64,000 bases of DNA from Erodium maritimum (GCA_963921825.1 OY997595.1:20205228-20269227), one strand, 5' to 3'; counted from the first letter of the stretch, positions 1-12,263 are shown. The notes: generated from the letters alone by a model not told the origin. Numbers and translations: made by a program.

Positions 1-2474
1 CACTGGTTTTGGTACATCTTGGGTGGGATTGGGAAGGGTTGGGTGGTTTTGGGTGTTTTTGTGAGGATAATAAGATTTTGAATAGGTTGGGTTTTTATCA
101 TTGTCTCTGTGTGGGGGTTTTAACATCATCTGTTAGATCTGTGTGAGGGTAGACTTGTTTACAGTACTAGGTGATAGGAGAGGTGAGGGTATCTTTGAAG
201 TCTTTGTTTCTCTCTTTAACAGTTGCCACAACTATTGTTTGGAAAGTGCAGGCCAATTTTGGGAACCCAGCACTTTGCTGTTGCTACTCACACAGGTCTG
301 GGACTGCATAACCAAACCAATTGCTACAGCTGAAGGGTTTTGAGGGGTCAATAGCTACAGACACACACAACTGTCCTCAACAATTTGAAGATCAAAACTG
401 AATGTGAAATGGTGGTTTTTGCAGATTTGGGGAAATCGTTAGGGTTATAATTGTTAGCCTTTACTTGTTATATATCAGTGTCTAGTATCCACAATCCATT
501 ACTGAATGATTGTGGGTGGTTACATTAGAGTTGGGTTACATTTTGGGGGGAAAAGTAGTTTGGGTTCAAAAAGTTGTTGGGGTTTAAATTATGGTTGGGG
601 AACTTGTGTCCCAAGAAAGGGGTATTAGTTGGGTTTGAATGTTTGATACTATCTTTGAGGTCTAGTCCCTTGGCCTTGACTTTTAATCGAAAGCTAGGTC
701 TTAATAAAATCAAAAAATTGCCGATAAAAAAAACAAGGATCAGTTCCAAATCTCAAATGCTGAGATTCAAAAGTGAATAAAAGTCCCAAAATTCAGGGCA
801 CCACAAAACAAAACTCTCCCCTCTTTTCTCACGTTAAGAATGTATGTGACACTCTTCATCTCACAACAAATAAAATAAATATTTGGTGGTTTCTCTTGTA
901 CTTCTCTAAAAGTAGACAAATGATCGTCTTGGAGTTTCTTTACTATGGATCTGTAGCTGGATCTTGTAACCTCTTCCACTTCACAGGAGGTTTCTTTATA
1001 AATTTGCTTTTCCGATAAAAAAACAAATGAAATAAATAAAATAATTCTTTGTTACTTGTTCTTAAAAGAAATTCATGTTCCGTATATAATATATTAACAT
1101 ATATATTACAACATTTAAACGTATGATGTTATAAATTCTAGACTTGTTATCGATACCGAAATATAAACATATATAACCAACACAAACAAAATATGACAAG
1201 GCCAATACATTCTCTCGGTTACCTCATGATATATGTCCAAGTTCATTTAACTATTGTTGCTCTTTAAAGCTTAAAGAAGCTTATAAACAAACTTTGCATA
1301 TTGATCCTTTTGATTTGTGACTAAGGAATCACAAACAAACAATCGTTCATGTTCATGCCTTTTGGTCTTCCCTCTTTGTTGATTATCTCTATTTCCTGTG
1401 TGTAATAATTTCTTTGTAGTATGGACTCTCCGTTGAGCATCTCTATGCTCATTATTGGTAAGCATCTCAATCTTTTACGAGTAAATCATTTTCTCTAGAG
1501 TAGGGCCAATACAACTCCATATGATAGGTATATAAAGTCATCTATACTAATTGTATTCTTTAATCATGAAATGAAACTTACATACTTATTGCATTAATTT
1601 TTGAAGGGTTTCTTTTTATTTTGACTTGTATTTTAGTCAAGTTAGTCTTGTTTCTTACACAACCTTTACCGTTTGTAATGTATATTAGTACCCCCGAGTT
1701 TCAATATTCTTAAACCCAACGAGACTCATGCTTCTAGTCTATTAGTCTCATAAATTATTCTTCGATAAATGATCCAATTTTTTTACTAAACATTTTAGTA
1801 CAAAGTTAGGCCATTCTAGCACAAGTTATTAATTATGTCATGTTTCTCTTCCAATAAGACAATATTGATATTCTTGAAGACTCATCTTTCGATACATATC
1901 TACATTTGAATATCTATTAACTTTATTTATAAAGTATCAAAGAAGTAGGATATATAAAACCAGCACACTATTGGATTTCCCGTACGTTTGCTTCACATTT
2001 TTTTTACTCAGATCATAAAAATCTATACTCAATAATGGATTTTTTTCCAGTTTCAATCTGAGGCCTTAAGCGGTTGCTTAACTCGCTTAAAGCTTGAGTC
2101 GGCCCTGTATATAACAAGTACACAGACATCTACACTAAAAACAGTTGTTATCGAGAGAGTCGAACATAATCCTCTTGACCTTAAACATTTAGAATAAGAT
2201 AAAATTCTTTCTTAAAATATAAAATGAAAACCATCTAAGCAAAATAAACGACAGGAACTTATTCATCCATATTTTCAATTATCATGATTGGTTTCTAATT
2301 AGTGGCTTTCAGTGTAATGCTCCTCAAATAATTATTCACTAAAAAGTAGAAAAGGAGTTTTAATTTTTTGTTGGAATGATAACATTTTTATACGTTACCA
2401 TAACTTTAATGCAAACAGTTAAAATATAGCATGCAGTTGAAAAATTATAGAATATAATTTGGAAGCTTATAGAC
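1..2474. other. Intergenic region without a recognisable gene
   Basis: Only short open frames without recognisable domains occur on either strand. The first 620 bases are T/G-rich and could be transcribed flanking sequence of a gene outside the window, but nothing proves it. Bases 1020-2470 are AT-rich. Around 2048-2108 there is a segment ending in GAGTCGGCCCTG that resembles one terminus of a hAT-type element; no partner terminus was found. No promoter, RNA gene or intact transposon was identified. Confidence 0.5.
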
Positions 2475-2523
2475 AAGTTGTCATTAAAGTTTTATCAAAA
2501 AAAAAAAAAGTTGTCATTAAAGT
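2475..2523 (+). repeat. Ultra-short retroposition stub with 16-bp target duplication
   Basis: The 16-mer AAGTTGTCATTAAAGT occurs at 2475-2490 and again at 2508-2523. Between the copies is only TTTATC followed by eleven A residues (2491-2507). The terminus resembles the 3' ends of LINE tails elsewhere in the window, which end in ATCAAAAA or GATAAAA. The simplest reading is a target-primed reverse transcription event that copied little more than the poly(A) end. Replication slippage creating a direct repeat is the alternative. Confidence 0.55.
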
Positions 2524-2841
2524 GATTGTTGAACCACCCATTGCTTCACGTTTTTCCACATCAGGAATAATACTTCAAACACCTCTTTACAATATCTAAC
2601 CCACAAAGAACAGTCATGGGTACGGATCAAAACCCAATTCAAAAAAACCCAGAAAGGGTTATAATTACAGCAACCCGAGATCAACAAAAATGGAGAGAAG
2701 AAGGATATATTAAGATGGTAAAAAAAAAAGAGAAGCAAAACGTGAATATATATATACGTCGCTATTGCTTCATCTTTGGCCACTCTTTTTGTTGTTGAAA
2801 CGCTCGGAGCTGTGATCTCGCGTCAACTTTGTGCGGTATGG

Positions 2842-3156
2842 TCATGATTGGAGCGTGGAGGTAAGGGAGCGGAAAACGACCTCTTCGCATGGAATGGTGA
2901 GGCCGGTGTCGTAATCGAAGCCGAACTCCTCCTCGGCACGGCGGAGTAAGCATTGGAACTCCGGATGAGTCAAGAAGGAGATGGGGACGATGTACCTACT
3001 TCTCTTGTCGCCGACGTACACGGGGAAGTGCCCTTTAGGCACGTCCACCGGGAGGTTGCCGTAGCCGCCGTTCTTCTTGCCGAGGCTCGAGCAGCGCTTG
3101 AGGATTTGCTTCAGCGCCGCCGCTTGTGGTAGCTTGTTTATCTTGCTAAGGGCCAT
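2842..3156 (-). CDS. SAUR-family small auxin-up RNA protein, 104 aa
   Basis: This intronless gene encodes a small auxin-responsive protein of the SAUR family. In plants SAURs promote cell expansion, in part by inhibiting PP2C-D phosphatases and so raising plasma-membrane proton-pump activity. The diagnostic core spans about residues 39-100: [11 protein letters not shown], then [15 protein letters not shown], then [18 protein letters not shown]. The N-terminal [15 protein letters not shown] stretch recalls the SAUR50-like subgroup; that placement is by memory of family motifs. The frame is open eight codons upstream (ATG at 3180), but MALSKINKL at 3156 was chosen because family members begin this way and length fits (about 100 aa). 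A TATA-like box lies roughly 85 bp upstream. No damage is visible, so it is probably functional. SAURs often occur in clusters, but no second copy is present here. Confidence 0.93.
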   Translation of the reverse strand: MALSKINKLPQAAALKQILKRCSSLGKKNGGYGNLPVDVPKGHFPVYVGDKRSRYIVPISFLTHPEFQCLLRRAEEEFGFDYDTGLTIPCEEVVFRSLTSTLQS

Positions 3157-3240
3157 CGTGTTATATGAAGAAAGGAACAAAGAGGAAGGTGAGAGATAAT
3201 GGAGTACAAGTGGTGGTGGTGAGAATGGAAGGTTTGAGGG

Positions 3241-3248
3241 CTATTTAT
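3241..3248 (-). promoter_or_regulatory. Probable TATA box of the SAUR gene
   Basis: On the minus strand this reads ATAAATAG, 85-92 bp upstream of the chosen ATG. That would leave a 5' leader of about 50-60 nt, which is typical of SAUR genes. No canonical TGTCTC auxin-response element was noticed in the next 150 bp. Confidence 0.5.
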
Positions 3249-3947
3249 GAGGATAGTTTGTATGCAATACATGATGGCATAAGGCAAGGCCATTGTGTGT
3301 ACTCTTCTATGTTGGTTCTCCATTTCAAAACATGGACCCCTCCTTCTCAACCCAACTCTACCTTTCATTATAGAAATGGACAATTCAAGTGTTTTTTTTA
3401 TCAGTAATTTTTTACCTTCAGTGATAGAAATTTACAACTTTATCGTAAATAAAATTACAAAATAAGTAACCTAACCAACAACAATAGATAGGTCAAAGAG
3501 TCGTATACTCAAATTTTTCAATCAAACAGTCATATACTCAAAATTTTCAATCGTAAAGCAAACTGATGACAATTCATGTGTAACACTGTTTGAGCTTTCA
3601 GGTTTTATCTTTTGTTTTTCACATTCTATCTTTATTAAATAATTTTATTTTTTATTTTAAGTTATATATCATATATCGATCATGAAAAATAAAAGTATCA
3701 ATTACTATAATATATATAATTTAAGATATTAAATACATGTGAAAATATTGTTGTTGGACTTACACCTTGATCTCCTGAACACAAAATTAAAATGTTTTGC
3801 CAATTGAATTAGTAAATAACATGTTTTGTATTGAAAATTTGAGATGGCAAATTTACGTACATAAAGTTAGACATTTTTTACGCGTATTAAATTTTGTTTT
3901 GCATACGACAATCATTTGTTTAATTTATCACCTGACTTTTGAACTCT
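3249..3947. other. SAUR upstream region and AT-rich spacer
   Basis: No gene is seen. The first 150 bp are the likely SAUR promoter; the rest is AT-rich spacer up to the poly(T) end of the adjacent minus-strand LINE. A near-duplicate, TCGTATACTCAAATTTTTCA then CATATACTCAAAATTTTCA, occurs at about 3500-3550. Confidence 0.4.
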
Positions 3948-3969
3948 TTTTTTTTATCAGCAAAGAAAG

Positions 3970-4663
3970 AGAAATTAAATTAAAATGAGGACCATTTTAG
4001 AGGTTGAAATGGCCCTAAAGTCCAGTACAAACCAGTTACAGATGAAATCAAAAGGAAACAAGAAGAATCATAACTGCCGAAACAAGACACAATAAAAAAA
4101 AACTAGAAGAGCAACTGAAGGAAAAGGGATAAATCAGAGCTGAGGTCTTGAAGTCTTTTTCTTGAGACTCAAGCAACAAGAAGGAGTTGTGATCCAATTC
4201 GAGAAGGAAAAGAAGTAGGAATTAGTGAATGAAGGTCATTCCCAAGTATAGGCTTGATGCTAGATGAGGGAGAGAATTTTTGAGGCTGAGACATTGATAC
4301 CCTGAAAAATGAGGTTGTTCCTAGCCAACCTAAGCTGCAAACAAGTGATTTTAAGTATGTGAGACCAATATCTGTGTATACCCTGAGGTTGTAGTTGATT
4401 CCAAGAGGAAATGAGAGTGGTGAGCTTCTGAAGAATGATCAAAGTAATGTTCCACCAGCCTGAGATGAGACCCCAGACTTCCCAAGCCTTATAAAAATCT
4501 AGAAGAATATGAGATGAGTCTTCAAAATGTCAATTGCAACTAGAGCAGAAAAGATCCTAAAATGAAAATTGTAGTGCTCTATTTTCCAGAAAACATTTAG
4601 ATGGAAGAGCCTTATGACAGGCAAGCCAACAAAATGCAACTATCTTAAGAGGAACTCCAAGAG
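3970..4663 (-). pseudogene. 3' part of LINE-1 ORF2 (zf-RVT region) and 3' UTR
   Basis: Continuing directly from 7513 after the inserted LTR is removed, the minus strand encodes TLGVPLKIVAFCWLACHKAL, the tryptophan-rich zf-RVT segment found after plant LINE reverse transcriptases. Further on, about 4260-4442 encodes an ARNNLIFQG-like motif typical of the C-terminal region. Several stops interrupt it. The element then runs into an A-rich 3' tail. Confidence 0.7.
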
Positions 4664-4668
4664 TCCAG

Positions 4669-7507
4669 TGTCACGCCCCAAATCCGGTTCTTGCCCGGAC
4701 TCGAGGCATGACTAGTAATAAATGATTTAAAAGACAATAATTCAACAATAAGTTCCTGAAAAACTCCAATATGAAACTTAAATCCACAAAATTCGGTTTA
4801 AAACATAAATAACCCTCCAGGGGTGTAATAATAATCCTCCACAAGGTTTGTTCCAAACAGGAATAAAATAAAAGCGAAGTCTCTATAGACACCCACACCA
4901 AGAAGCTCCCGAGCCTCTACTCCTCAATCAAGCCTGTAAACACAACAATAAACTCATAGGGGTGAGCTTGCGCTCAGTAGGGAAAATACATAACAAGGTG
5001 GACTTTAAACTCAATAAATTCATCAACAAGTCAGCAAGATAAGTTTTAACAGTCACGGGCAATAGGTAACCCAATCAATGCCGTGGCACATGAAGTCACC
5101 ACCCTCCGATCCACATATGATGTGTCCTCTCGGATTTTCCCTCAAATCTAGAGGAGACGCATATCATTGAGGCGACCGGAAACAACCCTTCGGGGCGCTT
5201 ATCATCGGGATTCTCAGAAACGTCTCCAAAGGATTTTATGTCCTCGGGAACCAAGGTAATGCTCTCGTAGGACGCATACCCTTGGGTGAATCAACAAGTA
5301 ACCATTATATCATCCTACACTGGACTCCTCTACAGTGTAGGTACCATACCGTATCAACAATAATCACTATCTCACCCTACACCGGACTCCTCAACGGTGT
5401 AGGTATCATACCGTATCAATAATAATCACTATCTCACCCTACACCGGACTCCTCAACGGTGTAGGTATCATACCGTATCAATAATAATCACTATCTCACC
5501 CTACACCGGACTCCTCAACGGTGTAGGTATCATACCGTATCAATAATAATCACTATCTCACCCTACACCGGACTCCTCAACGGTGTAGGTATCATACCGT
5601 ATCAATAATAATCACTATCTCACCCTACACCAGACTCCTCAACGGTGTAGGTACCATACCGTATCAACAATAATCAGATAACAATTTAGTAACGCACTCG
5701 ACTGAAACACGACGCAATCCAATCCCAACAACCACCAATTCATTATCACACATAGCTCACACATCACCGTTTCACCACAACACACAGCACACGAATCACA
5801 CAATCACAACTTACCGTTCACTTACCAGTCTCGACCCATCGGGGCATCGATCACCTGATTGCACCGCTCGGTACAACCAGTCATACTCGATGCTCCAAGC
5901 AATCATTTAAGTAAATCAACAATCGTTCAATTACAATCAACAGTCAAGCGGGAGTTTAATCAATCAAACATAAAGACCTTCAATCGAGCATTCAAACATG
6001 CAATTCAACTAGTTCCATTAGACTCTTTAGCCTATCCACTAAGCAACCAACAACCAAGCATGTGATCCTAACACGCAACTAATCCGAGGGCTTTGCCAAG
6101 GCCGCTCTACCAGTAAAACAATTCCCAAGTATTGAAAGCGAGTTACACTAGTGATTGGCATCCTATTCGTTCACCACTAGACACTTCCGGTTATTAGTAA
6201 TTGAAAGACAATTATGCTAGTTATTCGCATCCTATAGGCATTTCTAGGACCTTTCCGGTTTTATTAGCCTAACATGCATACTAAGCATTTAAACGAGAGG
6301 TTAAGCCTTTCCCTACCTCGAGGTCTTCCTCTAAAACTCTGATGATAAGGACGGTGGTCGCCACTCCGTTCTTCACACGGGTCCCGGCGTGATCTTTGCT
6401 CTTCTAGCTCGGGTCCAAGCCCTTGATCTCGGGCGAAGTCCCGTCTAGATTTTGACAAATAAAACGTCCAGTCAAAACCAGAAATTGTCCAAAGGTCCAC
6501 TGATTTAACCACAAATTAACCGTTCAAAATCTCACCTTGAATTCGTTAAACCGTTTAATTAAATCTGATTTTAACAAAGTTCTCTTTAAATCTGGTTTGA
6601 CCCGGATCCGAACCCGGGCCCGAGTCCAAACCTGTCCTGACCCGACCCAGGCCTGGCCCGGAGATCTGATCCAGCTTGAGCCTGGCCTGGCCCAACTGAA
6701 CTCGGCCTGGCCCAAAACGCCGATCTGGCCCGAGTCGTGGATGGAGAGGAGCGAGGGTTCTGACCCTCGCGGGCGGGGGCGGTGACGGGAGCTCTGAGGG
6801 AGGGCGATGGTGACCGGGAATCGATTCCCGTCGTAGATCTGGTTGAGCTCATCCCCACGGAAGCAGGAACATTCGCGCGGGACTCCGACCGAAGATACGG
6901 CTCTCGCAAGCGGTTTTCAGGTGAGGGCTACCGTCGGGAAATGACGGACGGACCGGGACGCCGTCGACCTATTGAGACGAACGATGAGACGTGCTTCTCT
7001 TCTGGTTTCGTCGGTGAGGGACGCCGGCGACGAGGTCTCGAGAAGGTGGAGGAGACGGCGAGGTCGTGCGTTACTCACCAGAGAGATTTCGAAGGCGAGG
7101 CTTTAGGGTTCGGGGAAAGAGACAGTGGGACGAAGGGTTCCCGGCGACGACTTCTCAAATCCAGCCCAGAAGCGTGCTATTCGTTGCGCGAGGGAGGAGG
7201 GTTCGGCAGAGTGGATCGGGTGCGAGAGAGTCGAGAGGAGAAGGAGGTGCGGCGCTGGTCTCCTCGAAAAACGTGCAGAACCCAAAATAAAAGGGAACTG
7301 CGTAGGGTTCTGTTTTAGTGTAACTGGGCCTTGGGCCCGGTGTTGTGAGTGCGTGGGTCTGGGCCCAAAACTGGTCCGGCCCGACCTGATCCCATATTAT
7401 TTTTTTTCTTCCCCTTTTTTTTTCTTTAAACAAATTACTTGCAAACACTTACCCCAACGTTTCAATTTGCAAAAGATTACTCTCCTTTTATTTTGCCGGT
7501 CTTTACA
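4669..7507 (-). mobile_element. Solo Ty3/gypsy-type LTR (2.84 kb) inserted in LINE-1
   Basis: On the plus strand the element begins TGTCACGCCCCAAATCCGG and ends CCGGTCTTTACA, so in its own orientation it runs TGTAAAGACC...GGGGCGTGACA. Five-base target duplications TCCAG flank it at 4664-4668 and 7508-7512. The 3' end matches the LTR end next to the gypsy PBS at 58330-58371 closely (CTCGAGTCCGG...CCGGATTTGGGGCGTGACA), so both belong to related families. No PBS, gag or pol is present, which indicates LTR-LTR recombination. The LTR contains a 62-bp tandem array and a GC-rich section (6300-7400) with long domainless open frames. Confidence 0.82.
5309..5680. repeat. Six-copy 62-bp tandem repeat, each unit with a hairpin
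   Basis: Units start at 5309, 5371, 5433, 5495, 5557 and 5619. Each contains the inverted repeat CCTACACCG / CGGTGTAGG around a 10-base loop. In the first unit both arms change together (CCTACACTG / CAGTGTAGG), so the 9-bp stem is preserved. In the last unit only the loop-closing base changes. The middle units are nearly identical. The array lies inside the solo LTR. Confidence 0.9.
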
Positions 7508-7512
7508 TCCAG

Positions 7513-10500
7513 AGGCTGTGAGCCCGATCAGATTTGAGGGTGCCTTGACTTGCAAGTAATAAGTATAGTTTCTTAACTGTGAAGCCTTTGGGATCTAATT
7601 TCCAGCACAATACATCATCCCTATGTTGCAGATGAATACCATTAAAAATAAAGGAGAGAACACACCACTCATGATTTTGCCTGCCTGAGGGAGATCTTCT
7701 TAATTTAACGTCCCATGAGGATCCAGAAAATACATCAACTACCATAGAGGATTTTGCTTCAGATAAGATATAAAGTCTTGGGAATAAAAATATAAAAGCT
7801 TGATCCCCCACCATATGTCATCCTAGAAGAAGATCCTTTTAGCATACCTAGAATCCACTGCAAACCTTTGACTCCAAAACAATATGCAAATTTATGCTCA
7901 TTAATGAGGCCTAGAATGTGCTTTATGAAGCTTTGATTCTCAATTTTAGGAAATATTGAAAGAACCCACATGGAATTGTTGCAACCTAGCTTGGCATAGA
8001 TGATCACCTTCCTGAGAGAGTTCTCTTCCAATGAAAACGTCCACCACCATTTAGTTAGGAGGGCTTGATTCATGATGGAGAGATTTTTTTGTGCCTAAAC
8101 CTCAATCCTCCTTAGCTCTGCATACTAAGCTCAATCTGACCTTACAAAAGGTTTTAGAGATAGAGGAGCCATACGATAAGAATCTCCTCTACTACCATTC
8201 CATAGCCTTAATCACCCCTTTAGGACCCTTTAGAATAGAGAAGTAATAGAGAGGAAGTGATCCCATAGTTAATTTGATAAGGGTAATCCTCCCTCCAAAG
8301 GTTAGGAGCTTAGCCTGCCACAATCCAAGTGCTTTTTTGAATTTTTCCAGAATTGGCTGCCAAGTTAATAGTCTCCTTAGATTTGCTCCTAAACGGAAGC
8401 CTAGGTAGGTCATAGGAAGAGAGACAGTTTGACATTGGAATTCTAAATTGGTCAGGGAGGTTTCTTGCTCAAATAGATTCATTGTAACCCCTAAAGACTT
8501 ATGGAAGTTGACTTGGAAGACACTAAATGATTTGAACATTAAAAGAGTATAGTTAAGGTTTTAACCTCAGACAAATCTGGTATGACAAAGAAGATTGTAT
8601 CATCTGCAAATTAAAATGAGAGATGGATGGTGCTTGTGGTGATATATGATTTTCTTGGAAAAAATTACTGGACAACCATTCTAACATTATCTGATTGAGG
8701 CCTTCAGCAACTAGAGAAAATATGAGGGGTGAGAGTGCACAACCTTGCCTCAAACCTCTAAAAAGATCAAAGTCTGGACTGAGAGATCCATTGATGAGAA
8801 TTGAAACTGAAGCTTTTAAGCAAGATAAAAAACCCCAATGTCCATTGAAGGCCAAACCCTATCCGTGTCCATAATTTCATAAGATACATCCAATAAACCT
8901 TATCAAAGGTTTTTCAAAATCAGCCTTAAAAATTATAGCCTTGATCCTTGATTTCTTGATGTGTTGAATAATTTCTAAAGCTACCAATATCCCATCCATT
9001 ATTTGTCTTCCAGCCATGAAGCCAGTTTGCACCTCCCCTACCAAAGAGCCAGCAACAGCTTTGAGTCTAAGGGCTAGCAGCTTAGATAAGATCTTATAAG
9101 GTCCTCCCATAAGGCTAATTGGCCTAAAATCATCAAAGGTTAAAGAAGAGGAGTTCTTGGGAATAAGTGTTATGAAGGATGAGTTGAGTCCTTTCCCCAA
9201 ATGACCTGACTTATAAAAATGATTGAAAAATTTCAACAAATCAGGCTTTATTATTGACCTAGCCACCTGAAAGAACTTGAGGGTATAACCATCTAGGCCT
9301 AGATCTTTGTCTCTTTTACAAGCCAAAAGAGCTTGTAGGATTTCCTCTTCAAGGAAAGGCCTTTGAATCCAATTAGATTATTACTCAGACAGAGATTTAA
9401 AATGTAGATCATCAAGGTTGATAGCATGATAGGGGGGGGGGGGGCTGAGAAAATGTCTGCTAAAAATGAGTTGTTGCTGCAACTTTAATCTAATCAGGGT
9501 CTAAGAGCATAATATCATTGAAAAGAATCTAAGAGACCTTATTATGAGCCCCTTTATAGTTGGCCACTATGTTGAAATTTTTTGAGCCCATGTCCCCTTC
9601 ATGAAACCAAATCTTTCTGGCTCCACAGTTTGGAGGATAATTTAGTTTTTTGGATGAGCTCAGCCTTTAATGCTCCTATCTCTGAACACTCTGATGGGGA
9701 TAAGGGTCTTGATTCAACTAAAGAGTCTAGCTGATCAATAGAGGACCTTAGAATTTCAATCTGTATAGATAAAAAGCCAAAGACTTCCACATTCCTAGTC
9801 TTAAGATTTTCTTTCAAAAGGTTTAACTTCCTCTAGAGAGAAATGTGAGGGAGGCCATAATATTGAAGAGAAAGCCATAAATACTTTACTGCTAATAAGA
9901 ATATGTAGTCTTCAGTCCAAATATTCAAGAATTTAAAAGGACTTGAGCCCTAGTCAGCAATAGTAGTTGATAAGAAAAGGACTCTATGATTTGAAATGCA
10001 TCCAGGGAGATATTTTTTAATGAGAGGATAAAACCTGGCTAGGACATTATAGGAGATCAGGAATCTATCAAGCTTGGAGGCCCTTGAACCTGGTTTAAAC
10101 CGGGTGAATTTACCACCTACCAAGGGAAGATCCAAGATATCAGAGTCCTCTACAAGGTTTTGGAAGACAACCATGTCTCTTCTATTTATTCTCTCTCCCG
10201 ATCTTTCATCAGCACTGAGGATGGTATTGAAGTCACCGGCTAGTAATAGCAAGGTTGAGGTAGGGAATGCAGCAAATTCCTATTGCAGGGCCAACCACAA
10301 AGATCTTCTCCCTTGGGGAGAGCAAGGAGCATATATATTAATGATTTCACAAGGGCAGAGAGAATGAAGAAAAGTACAAAGACATAAGAGAGCTCCTTCA
10401 ATGTTATAGGAAGATGATAGATGAAAGAAGCCAGGATCCCAGATTGCTATGATTCCTCCTGAGTTGCCTGCAGCTGGGAGGGATTCAAATTTCCAATCCC

Positions 10501-10660
10501 CACTGATTTCACAGTTTCTTACAAAATTGAAGGGGATAGATTCCAGCTTTGATTCCTGAATACAAATCAAATTAGGCCTTTTCTTGCGGCACACGTCACC
10601 TAATATCATCTTCTTTTGGCTGGAGGACAATCCTCTCAAATTCCATGAGAGGATTCTCAT
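7513..10660 (-). pseudogene. LINE-1 ORF2 remnant: endonuclease and reverse transcriptase
   Basis: The ORF starts with MRILSWNLRGLSSSQKK, the APE-type endonuclease N-terminus, followed by IQESKLE, INIYAP and AGDFNTILSADE. The usual SDH box reads SNH, so one catalytic Asp is lost. The reverse transcriptase follows with PKNSSSLTFDDFRPISL, QTGFMAGRQIMDG and GLRQGCALSP. A FADD catalytic box is still encoded near 8600 but in a shifted frame. Further downstream are YLGFRLGA and NQALLTKWWW. Multiple frameshifts break the frame, including one next to a 13-base G run at 9432-9444. The remainder of the ORF lies beyond the solo LTR, at 4663 and below. Confidence 0.85.
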
Positions 10661-10689
10661 GGCTCAGGATTAAGATAACTGTAGAGTGG

Positions 10690-12050
10690 GATTAATTCCC
10701 ACTAGTTCTCTTTCTGAGTCTCTGTCTAGATCTAAAAAGGTATCCTCACCATCTAAGTCTAAATCAACCTTGTGATTTCTTTTTATCATCAAGAGAAGAG
10801 AGTTGTTGAATATTGAACTTATCAGAATGAGTAGCCTTAAGACCTATAGCCTTTCCAAATTCTCAAGCTTTTGTTTCTCCAGATCTGCTATGAGTTTGAA
10901 CTTCAGCCTTGTCTTTTCCTTTGGAAGTAGTTTTAGATCTGGTTTCATAAGACTTTGAAGGATCGATCCTCTTTTGGCTTCTTTTCCCTTTCTTAAATTT
11001 AATCTTACCGAGATTGTTGGACTGAGGTTGAAGGCCCATTAAATCGTCTACCTCATTAATTTGCTTTTGAACAAAATATGGATGTAAAGAAGGAGCCACA
11101 TCAGCATTGTTCTGGATAGCTTTTGGACTTTGGATATTATCCAAGCCTTGAGTTGTAAGAGGAGAGGATAAAAATCTGATAGAGTATCTTCAGCATTTAA
11201 TGCTTGAGTTTCAAACCCATCTTTTGTGGAAGAGTGTTGTTCTTGGGACCCTCCCAACAAAGGATTTCCAGTTGGCACTGTCCTTTCTTCCAAAGTGACT
11301 TTCCTTTCTATAGCTGGGATGGGAATAGAAGGTTGAGGAGTAACTACAGGGACTGAATCTGTCATCATCTCTCCTTGTTGCTAAAGAGAATGTTTTCCTA
11401 AGGTCTTTGGGATGGATACTAAATGCAAGTCTGCAACTGAAGACTGAGGAGCAATAACTTAAAGGGTAATAGCTCGAACATTCTCCTCTCCATCGTAAGT
11501 ATCAGGCACCACTAGATGTTGGTGAGAGCCTTGAATAATCTGAGGCTGGGAATCTTTTTCCATTTCAGAGAGTATTGAATGTTGTTGGAGATGATTGGAA
11601 CTATTAATGTTGTTAACCTAAACTTCCTCCTTTATAGCCACTGAGAAATTAGGCTTTTTAGTTTACAGATCCCAAGGACTTGAAGGGAGAATTGGGTCTA
11701 GGGAGTTGATAAAAGAGTCAGATGAAGTATCTGACTTAGCTTGAGTTGGTTTAACTAATGGAGGAATTGAACCACCTTCCAGGTTATTGACTAACAGAAG
11801 AAATAAATCTTTTCCCAGCCTAAGCTGCACTTGCTTTGAAAAATCTCCTATGAGATTAGTGTGGACTATAACATAGGCATTATCAATGATAAACCCCTTC
11901 TTTGTCTGAGGATGAACAAACATCATGGTTCCAAAAGAGGAGACTGCAGCCTTGAAGGATTCTTCACACCATCCTTGATAAGGCAAACCTTGAATAGAAA
12001 TCCAACTGAATTTACCTCCTCTAGAGCAGAGATAATCATTTCATTAGTAA
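10690..12050 (-). pseudogene. LINE-1 ORF1 remnant (DUF4283-like)
   Basis: Minus-strand frames encode FSWISIQGLPYQGWCEESF and SSFGTMMFVHPQTKKG (about 12020-11880). This matches the pattern of plant LINE or gag-like DUF4283 proteins, where a conserved GLP..W.EE motif is followed by a strand-rich segment. A low-complexity, lysine- and serine-rich C-terminal part follows (11370-10863). Stops and frameshifts divide it. ORF1 proteins bind element RNA; this copy cannot make an intact one. Confidence 0.6.
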
Positions 12051-12263
12051 TGGTGCTCACTTTGGGGAGGCGTCAGGGCATATCAATTCTATTATCATTT
12101 TAACGTACTTCTCATTATCATCATAACATAGTTTTTGGTGTTATACACCCATAGATGATTATGTGTTAGACTAATACTTATTTCTAAAAGACTATATAAA
12201 GACTTATTCAGATTTTAATATTCATCATGGAACATAAAATACATATATTGTTATTTACTTGTG

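Larger units (their letters stand above)
3948..12110 (-). mobile_element. LINE-1 of this window: minus-strand L1-type LINE, split by a solo LTR
   Basis: An L1-clade non-LTR retrotransposon reads right to left: ORF1-like sequence (about 12050-10690), endonuclease (10660-9950), reverse transcriptase (about 9330-8190), RT C-terminal and zinc-finger region (8070-7513, then 4663-4150), and a 3' tail ending in TTTGCTGATAAAAAAAAA at about 3948-3970. A solo LTR (4669-7507) interrupts it. Removing the LTR and one copy of TCCAG restores a continuous frame across the junction, so both parts are one element. About 5.3 kb of LINE remains. Many stops and frameshifts show it is dead. The 5' end near 12110 is approximate, and no convincing LINE target duplication was found. 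Confidence 0.85.

Noticed and set aside
2048-2108. Possible hAT terminus ending GAGTCGGCCCTG
   Set aside because: No matching inverted terminus or 8-bp duplication was found in the window; CAGGGCACC near 794 does not give a TSD.
5309-5680. Regularly spaced palindromic repeats resembling a CRISPR array
   Set aside because: The whole 62-bp unit is repeated, including the would-be spacers, and it lies inside a plant LTR.
6782-7318. 178-codon plus-strand frame in GC-rich DNA
   Set aside because: It lies inside the solo LTR, is antisense to it, and shows no domain; GC-rich DNA yields long chance frames.
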